Source: Paraphoma chrysanthemicola (Eukaryota > Ascomycota > Dothideomycetes > Pleosporales > Phaeosphaeriaceae). From it: a stretch of 64,000 bases of DNA. The position numbers were made by a program, and so were the translations under genes. The DNA lies in the NCBI GenBank assembly GCA_020744225.1, contig JAGMWG010000003.1, positions 558,001 through 622,000 of the forward strand, given 5' to 3'. Below are positions 58,172 to 64,000 of the stretch, piece by piece (position 1 is the first letter of the stretch; each line of letters begins with the position of its first letter). The notes under the pieces are model-generated. The model was not told the DNA's origin, ran no database searches, and saw only the letters and a program-made list of their open reading frames with translations.

Positions 58172-60016
58172 CTAGCGGCCCGAGTTATCCTGATACCCCT
58201 GTGGATACTGGTAGCCAGATCCGGATTGACTGTTGGGAGTGTACTGGTAGCCCGGGTTCTGTAAGTCGCCTAGCGGTCGTGAGTAGCCAGGGTTAGAGTA
58301 GCCGGTATTATGCCCAACGCCTGTGCTGTATTGGTGATCAGTGGGTTGTTGGTAGCCTGTGCTTGGCTGCTGACTGGGAGCTTGCTGGTATCCCGCAGGA
58401 TTAAGGTAACTGGTAGGCATCCGGGGGGTCTGCTGGTAACCTGGAAGATGCTGGTAGTCGTGAGACAATTGATATCCTTGATAGATCTGCGCCTGCTGAA
58501 ACCCCTGGCCGACAGGATTTCCTTGACCGTCCTGACCTCCCTGACTGAATGGACTAGATGGCCATCCGGCATATGAAGCGGAAGATGTATTGCTTGGCGG
58601 CGGCATTGAGCTATTGTACTCGTCCTGTTGGAAGCCGTCCTCTTGTGCCTTACGGTGATAAGAGAGCAGCCTGGACATGTCTTCACGAACAACCCTGCCT
58701 ATGTCACGAACTTTGACGTTGCATTCGATGGAGTAGACTTTGCCCAGTCTGAGTCGAGACATAGGATCCATAAGCTCAGGGCTGCCGCCTGTATCTATGG
58801 CGATCGGGAGATTCGTCATACCTCTGTCCTTTTCATTCTGCAAGATTTTGGGCTGGCTGTTCTTCATATATACTGCAGTGTGATCCCAGGGGGAACAGCC
58901 AGGCTTAGTACATCCGCGCCCCCCGTATGTTGTTATGGCGCTTTCTTGAATAAGCAGCTGTGATGCTAAATTCAGATGTGGACATACCATGCTTCCACAA
59001 AGTGATTTTTATGAACTCTAATGACAACAAAACGCCGGATCTGCGAATATATCGTTTCACCCCATCTGCCAGGAATCATGGCGGGATTCTGATCAATCTG
59101 TGCTGTGATCTTGCTGTTCTCCGTGGGGTTTTTTGGCGGTATTCGCTCGCTCGCTGCTTCAGAGTACAACATGGCGAAAACTCGTCCTGGTTTGAAGAAG
59201 TCGTGTTCTTCTCTGCGAGATCTGACACGGTAATCTAGCCTGGTCAGGAAAAGTGTGTTGGGTCACCTACGACGGACTCACTCTTATCTATTTCAGTCCA
59301 TCCGCGTTCCGGCGTGCCCTTAAAATGAATTTGGGTTTTGACGTCGTCAGGCGCTGGATGCTATTAGAAGATGAGCTGAATCGAGAGCTATGTTCTTACC
59401 TCCAGGCGCCATATTATCAGGATCTGAGAGCGTACTGAATGAATCATTACGTGGCCGCCTCGAGTGAAGTCAGCTACGTGAATCATGTCAGGTATGTCCG
59501 TGATACTCACCTCGCTCTTTCATCCGGTCGTCCATGAGTGTGCCTCTGTGAACTATGGTGCCCTGCCTGCAGCTGCGAGCCGCCTGCGGTGTCTTGTGGC
59601 CATTGCGCATGTTCGGAAGGTTGGCTTTGTGGTGCATATGTCACAATTGGTTGCGGTGAAGTAGTATCGATAGCTTGAGGCTGCGCCACGTGAGGCGATG
59701 TCGATGCTTGATTTACATAACTCAAGGTTTGCGTTTGCAATGATGGTGATGTATATGAAGCTTGTGTTGGAACACTTGCAATTGGGGCTTGTGAAGCTGA
59801 GGGGTCATCCGATTGCCATATGCGAACGTAGTTCCCTACATTCGTGATCTGTCAGTCAATAAAGTTTTTGGTTCCTCGTGCGCGTAGACTCTCACCCTGT
59901 GCGTCTCGGCTGTACTGGCCGGAGCTGTCAGTGGCGTAGCGCCAATATTTGCGATAGCTCTCATCCCACTTCCAGATGTCGGTACCGCTGCTCGCGGTGC
60001 TTGTTGTTGGGGCCAT
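58172..60016 (-). CDS. D4: WW-like box + DUF6590-like domain + Gly-Tyr-Gln tail
   Basis: Six reverse-strand exons, 59896-60016, 59511-59835, 59400-59434, 59282-59353, 58988-59234 and 58172-58940, all in phase, give 522 residues. Exon 1 holds the WW-like box (IWKWDESYRKYWRYATDSSG, then VRIWQ). Exon 2 is a Gln/Ser/Pro linker. Exons 3-4 read NMAPG then APDDVKTQIHFKGTPERGW, matching K2 exon for exon. The DUF6590-like domain runs from FFKPGRVFAMLYSEAAS and YSQIRRFVVIRVHKNHFVEA to AITTYGGRGCTKPG and IECNVKVRDIGRV. The last about 110 residues are a GYQ/GYN-rich tail with almost no charge, like a prion-like domain. It pairs head to head with CC3. Confidence 0.83.
58175..58500 (-). repeat. coding Gly-Tyr-Gln-rich tail of D4
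   Basis: Irregular repeats around GYQ, with Gln, Asn, Ser and Pro between. Low charge and many tyrosines suggest an aggregation-prone or condensate-forming tail; that is inference. Confidence 0.8.
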
Positions 60017-60784
60017 CGCGCTCAAGAGCAGCTATGGTATGATTGAGGTTGCATTTCCAGCTGAGCATGGTGGCTCATTTATGGTCACCTCCATGCGGCT
60101 CTGCGACGACGTGGGTGTGTGGAGAAAGCAATTAGCATGTGCCATCACAGCAGTACAATTTCCCCGCCATACTCGACCTGCACCATGTTCATCCATCTGC
60201 GCTTGCATGAAGGTGCTGAACTCATGACCGTGCGCGACATGGCAGCGTGGAGACGGAGCGAATAGGTGGTCATGCCAGGGCACCTTTCCAGACGCACACC
60301 GATTGCGACCAAGTGACACTCCGCGCCACCTGCGGCCTGCTCCGAGCGCCCGGGAAGGCGTCAACGTGCAACCGATCACAACCCAGCCTGTGCTTGCCCG
60401 CCATTTTATTTGCTTGTGCTATTTGCGACCGTGTCCTGGCGCGCATATCTAATAATGCGATGGCTGCACTCTGGCGTCTCAGCTTGCTTTCAGCCCTGCG
60501 GCATCCTGCGGCACGAAGCCTGTCACACACCGCCAGCACCACATTCCAGCAATCTCGACGCACGTCTGACCTCACTCCACACGTATCCTTCCACGTAAAT
60601 TACTCGATGGTAGGGAGACCTACGCCTCAAAGACTTTAACCCTTCATTGGTTTCCTCACGCCCCGGGAAGCCGTACAAGGCTTTGTGTCTAGTTTCGATC
60701 CACATTACTCCCAGCAGCATAACAATCTACCAAGTCCCTGAGGACACTAGTGCTTGGCACACAGGTCTTGATTCATTCTTCATA
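60017..60784. promoter_or_regulatory. head-to-head promoter region of D4 and CC3
   Basis: 768 bases between the two start codons. Read by eye, no long motif is shared with the other two head-to-head regions. Confidence 0.5.
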
Positions 60785-63676
60785 ATGTCGGGTCTCATCT
60801 CACAGCGTCCATCGAGAACCGGATCTTTGAATCGGACGAAGAATGCGGACAGTTCCAGCCGAATTTTCAACCGGCTTGGAATAAGACTGCGCGACCTGTC
60901 AGATCAACAACAGACTCTAATCGAGTTCCGCGAAAAGGTTGTACTCAATCGGCAGGAGATTATATCGTCTGCACAACGTGTAAGAGAGGAGCGGGCAAGA
61001 ATCGGGGAAGCTGAGGCTCGACTGATGGACGCATTCCGAATGCACTCGAACGAGATAAGGGCACCACTGCCTCCGAATCTTACAAGAGCGTATGATGATG
61101 TCGAAGAGATACGCAACAAGTTGGTCGATCTTGAAAGCAGTCATGTTCAAATTGAACGACACTATGGTGCCATGGAATGGACTTTGAATGACATGGAGAA
61201 CGATCTGTACCAGTATGACTTGGAACAACTTCTTTCTGATGAAGAATTCGAATACACTACTGAGCTTCCGCAAGAACCACCCAAGCCAGCTCGTTCGACA
61301 TCGAAATCTGTGCTCCCCTCAGTTGGAGCCCAGTACCAACAAGCATTCAGAGAGCGTTGTGTATTGTCAACCCGGTTAGCCGCTTTGCGAAAAGAGCACG
61401 AGCAAACCTTGTCAATTGACGGAAGGGGTGATTGGAAATGTGTGGTCAATGACTTTGATGGTTCCTCCATTGACCCCGCCTTTGGCGATGTCATTATGCA
61501 GGAAGTCTTGTGTGAGATTCGAATCCATCGACTGAAAGCGATCCTGGCGCCACAAGGTTGCATGGAGGCTTTGTCTATGCGAGCGAGCTCGGAGTCACGG
61601 GACGTCACCGGCTACGATGCACGAGACACCGGTACTGGACCTCGAGCTTACTCGGACAGTGCTATCCCTCATTTTCTGGACTGTGAGTATGATGATTACG
61701 ATGTGTGTCAATGGATGTTAGACTCTCTGCTTGAGAGTCGGTTCGAACAATTTCGCTTCATGGCATCATTGAAAAACTTCTTGAACAATGGACGGCCTCT
61801 GGAAGTTGAGTTTGAACCGTGGCGAGAATGCATAGCACTTTCATGGTTTGACGATATTGGATTGCCACAAGATAAGAAGAGTTTCGAACCAAAGCATGAG
61901 AAGCAACGCAACATTGAGCACCTAAGACACATCGGTGCCAACGATCCCTTGCCTGAGCGTCAAAGCTATGTATTCGACAATTACGACACTCGTTTGATAC
62001 AAGATTTGACGTTTGGGGCGGGGCACAGCGAGGAGATCTGTAATGGCCTTCCAAACCAACAACCGACACTCATCCCAGTGCTCAACATCCATATCACGTC
62101 AGCTGCAGACATCTCTCCACCGAGCACTCCACCAAAGGATCGTCTTGTGAACGGAGAAGGTGGCAGTCCACTTCGTCCAGCTCTGCCTCAGCATCGTGAT
62201 ACAGACACACTCGAACACCCATTGAACGCAGGTACAGATACTACAGGACTACTGGGGGTACATCAGCACGTTGCTCCAAGTGAGCGGTCTATTCGATGCG
62301 ATAGCGCTCAGAATTCTGACACAGGCGAGCTAGGAATGCGCAAGAAACCGAGTGGTATACTCGAAACACAACATAACGTAGACACGGTCACCCCGAATAC
62401 GGAGGATTTGATCAAGCAACATAGCGTTGTAGGGTCTCTGAGTTCATGGTCTGAAATTGCGATTGAGGAAACAGATGATTACGTTGTCCGCTATTCGCAG
62501 ACGCAGTCTTCGAGATTGCAACTTCTGTTGAGTCTCGGATTAAACGATGAGGATGATGTCATTGAGGTCATTTGGAAGCAACACATGGTGGTGCCTAGAA
62601 AGAGATCTGACGAAGGAGTATCGCACATGGTGGAACAATCCACAAGCAGGTATGTCACGTTCGACTTCAGTTTTGCGTGCCAATCCCAGTATGAGCAGCA
62701 AAGTGCTACACACGATGGGGGTAAGGTCGTAACTAACAGGTTATGACAGTCTCGATCCTCAGGTAACTCGCTTTGATAAGATGTACGAAGCTCCTGGCGT
62801 GCAGTCGCGTGGCATTACCGTCGAGATAGACAGTATTAGCAACAGTGTGAGTGCTGAGAACATTCAACATCGTCTCTCCAAACAATTCAACTCTAATACA
62901 AGCCCCTAGAGTGCCCCATTGAAGCCTACCCATTTAGATGAAACTGAGGGGAAATATCGCAGTGAAAGATCAGGTGAGTCCCTCGACAAGATCGCTTGCA
63001 CAACAGAACTAACCTGGAAGGGTACACGAGCGCCACTCCTCCTCAGTACAAAATTTTCTTTACTCTTGGACGGGTAATAGTATCATCTCCTGCCTGAAGT
63101 TGGGGCTGACATTTCTGTATAGGTATTCAAGACACAATTACATGAGTTCAGGACACATGCTTTGAACTCAGTTCTAGATAGTTCATGGGCTTCCAGATCA
63201 GGGCGATGCGCTCATAGTGGCGGAAACGAGGTTCAGTATTTTGTGGTCATAAAGTCGAGGGGTTCCTTCAGCATTTGTTAGTAAGTGCGCCCCTACCCCA
63301 AGCTACCCAACCATTATCGAGATTTCGGCTTCAGTATTTGAATACATTTGACCATGTTAGTGCACTCCACATACATCAGACAGGAAACATCCACACTCCA
63401 CAAAGGATGTCGTCTCATCCCGATATTGTCCATCCAGTCAACAAACGGCGACTTCGTCGATCAATTATTGATGAAGAACTGCAGCCGTTGCAACTATTGC
63501 CATGCGGACAAGAGCAGGAAGCGATGGTGCACGAAGTTTACATTGACTTCGAGCATGAGTATCATATTGACAATCGAATAAAGCTAACAGAAGTTGGTAC
63601 AATTGCAGGGCACGATCAGCATGTTATATTAGATAACTTTCTTGAGAGCAGGCGTGGCGAATTTACCGAGGCATAA
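60785..63676 (+). CDS. CC3: coiled-coil protein continuing into a diverged DUF6590-like domain
   Basis: Exon 1 60785-62649 starts at MSGLISQRPSRTGSLN. It has a long coiled coil (LRDLSDQQQTLIEFREKVVL ... MENDLYQYDLEQLL) and the family signature VCQWMLDSLLESRFEQF with PWRECIALSWFDD. In-phase introns then join 62750-62846, 62910-62973, 63021-63073 and 63123-63280, which encode IFFTLGR | VFKTQLHEF and VQYFVVIKSRGSFSIC, the DUF6590-like pattern split as in D2 and K4. The remaining part (to 63676; VYIDFEHEYHIDNRIKLTEV) is in another frame. The obvious splice from 63280 creates a stop, so the last junction is unresolved or damaged. If real, this is a fusion of the coiled-coil and DUF6590 families, about 870 residues. 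A separate small gene starting after 62650 is the alternative. Confidence 0.66.
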
Positions 63677-64000
63677 GGCTGGGTATTCCTGATCGTATTT
63701 GTATTATTGGTAGAGCTTACATTTTAGAAATGGTCTTGTATAATCTAGATACTTTAAGTCTTTGTCATGGCCTCTTCCATTCATTTGCCACTATTAGTTT
63801 CAGAATTGTTGTTCTCAAGCGTTGGAACTAAGTGGAAGTAATCAATAATCCATAAGCGTAGATAACCTCGTCCCATAATCGAATAGAGGATTCAGCACAA
63901 AAAAAGCGACCAGTCTAGAAATGAATCCCCATGAGGGCAGCACGACTCTCAATCAAGTTAGCCTGCGGAAACCCTCGATGCACCCGTTGTAATACAGTAT
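63677..64000. other. 3' flank, AT-richer, no gene seen
   Basis: Terminator side of CC3. Nothing recognisable to the window end. Confidence 0.5.

Overview
This window looks like nuclear DNA of a filamentous ascomycete, most likely a Dothideomycete-type mould; the class is my inference from gene style. Genes are split by short GT-AG introns (about 42-93 nt) with CTAAC, CTGAC or CTAAT-like branch points. The recognisable set also fits: a HET-domain protein, a single-chain mitochondrial transhydrogenase, Cti6, Dbp9 and an OPT transporter. No rRNA, tRNA, CRISPR array or intact transposon was recognised.

Left half (1-28.3 kb). After a gene-poor start holding a decayed gene (about 2.2-3.3 kb) come an OPT oligopeptide transporter with a one-base frameshift, a HET-domain protein, the NAD(P) transhydrogenase, a small unrecognised reverse-strand gene whose proposed intron carries a 15-bp minisatellite, the PHD protein Cti6, a heme catalase, two adjacent BTB/POZ proteins, an MDR oxidoreductase and the DEAD-box helicase Dbp9. 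Transhydrogenase (NADPH supply) and catalase (peroxide removal) both serve redox balance, but nothing shows they are co-regulated.

Right half (29.1-63.7 kb). This is a roughly 35-kb accessory cluster assembled from a few repeated modules: (i) a Ser/Thr protein kinase domain ending in a CxxC pair (K1-K4); (ii) a short WW-like box (W-x-W, then Y-rich, then W); (iii) a C-terminal domain that I recognise as DUF6590-like (GRVF, R-R-F-V-V, NVKV motifs); (iv) a coiled-coil family with a W-L/M-L signature (CC1-CC3). The modules are mixed: K2 and K4 are kinase + WW-like + DUF6590 fusions, CC3 is followed in frame by DUF6590 exons, and D1-D4 carry DUF6590 without a kinase. Each of the three coiled-coil genes lies head to head with a DUF6590 gene (CC1/D2, CC2/D3, CC3/D4) across a 0.6-0.8 kb shared promoter. 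One more protein (H1) starts with a hydrophobic helix and a helical region reminiscent of fungal HeLo-type proteins. Low-complexity tails (polyproline, His-Pro-Tyr repeats, Gly-Tyr-Gln repeats), exact tandem duplications and frame breaks suggest fast evolution. Sharing of DUF6590 between kinases and coiled-coil proteins suggests they act together, perhaps in signalling, recognition or incompatibility; that function is inference only.

Gene models were built by reading splice sites by eye. Several exon boundaries are supported by paralogues keeping the same position and phase.
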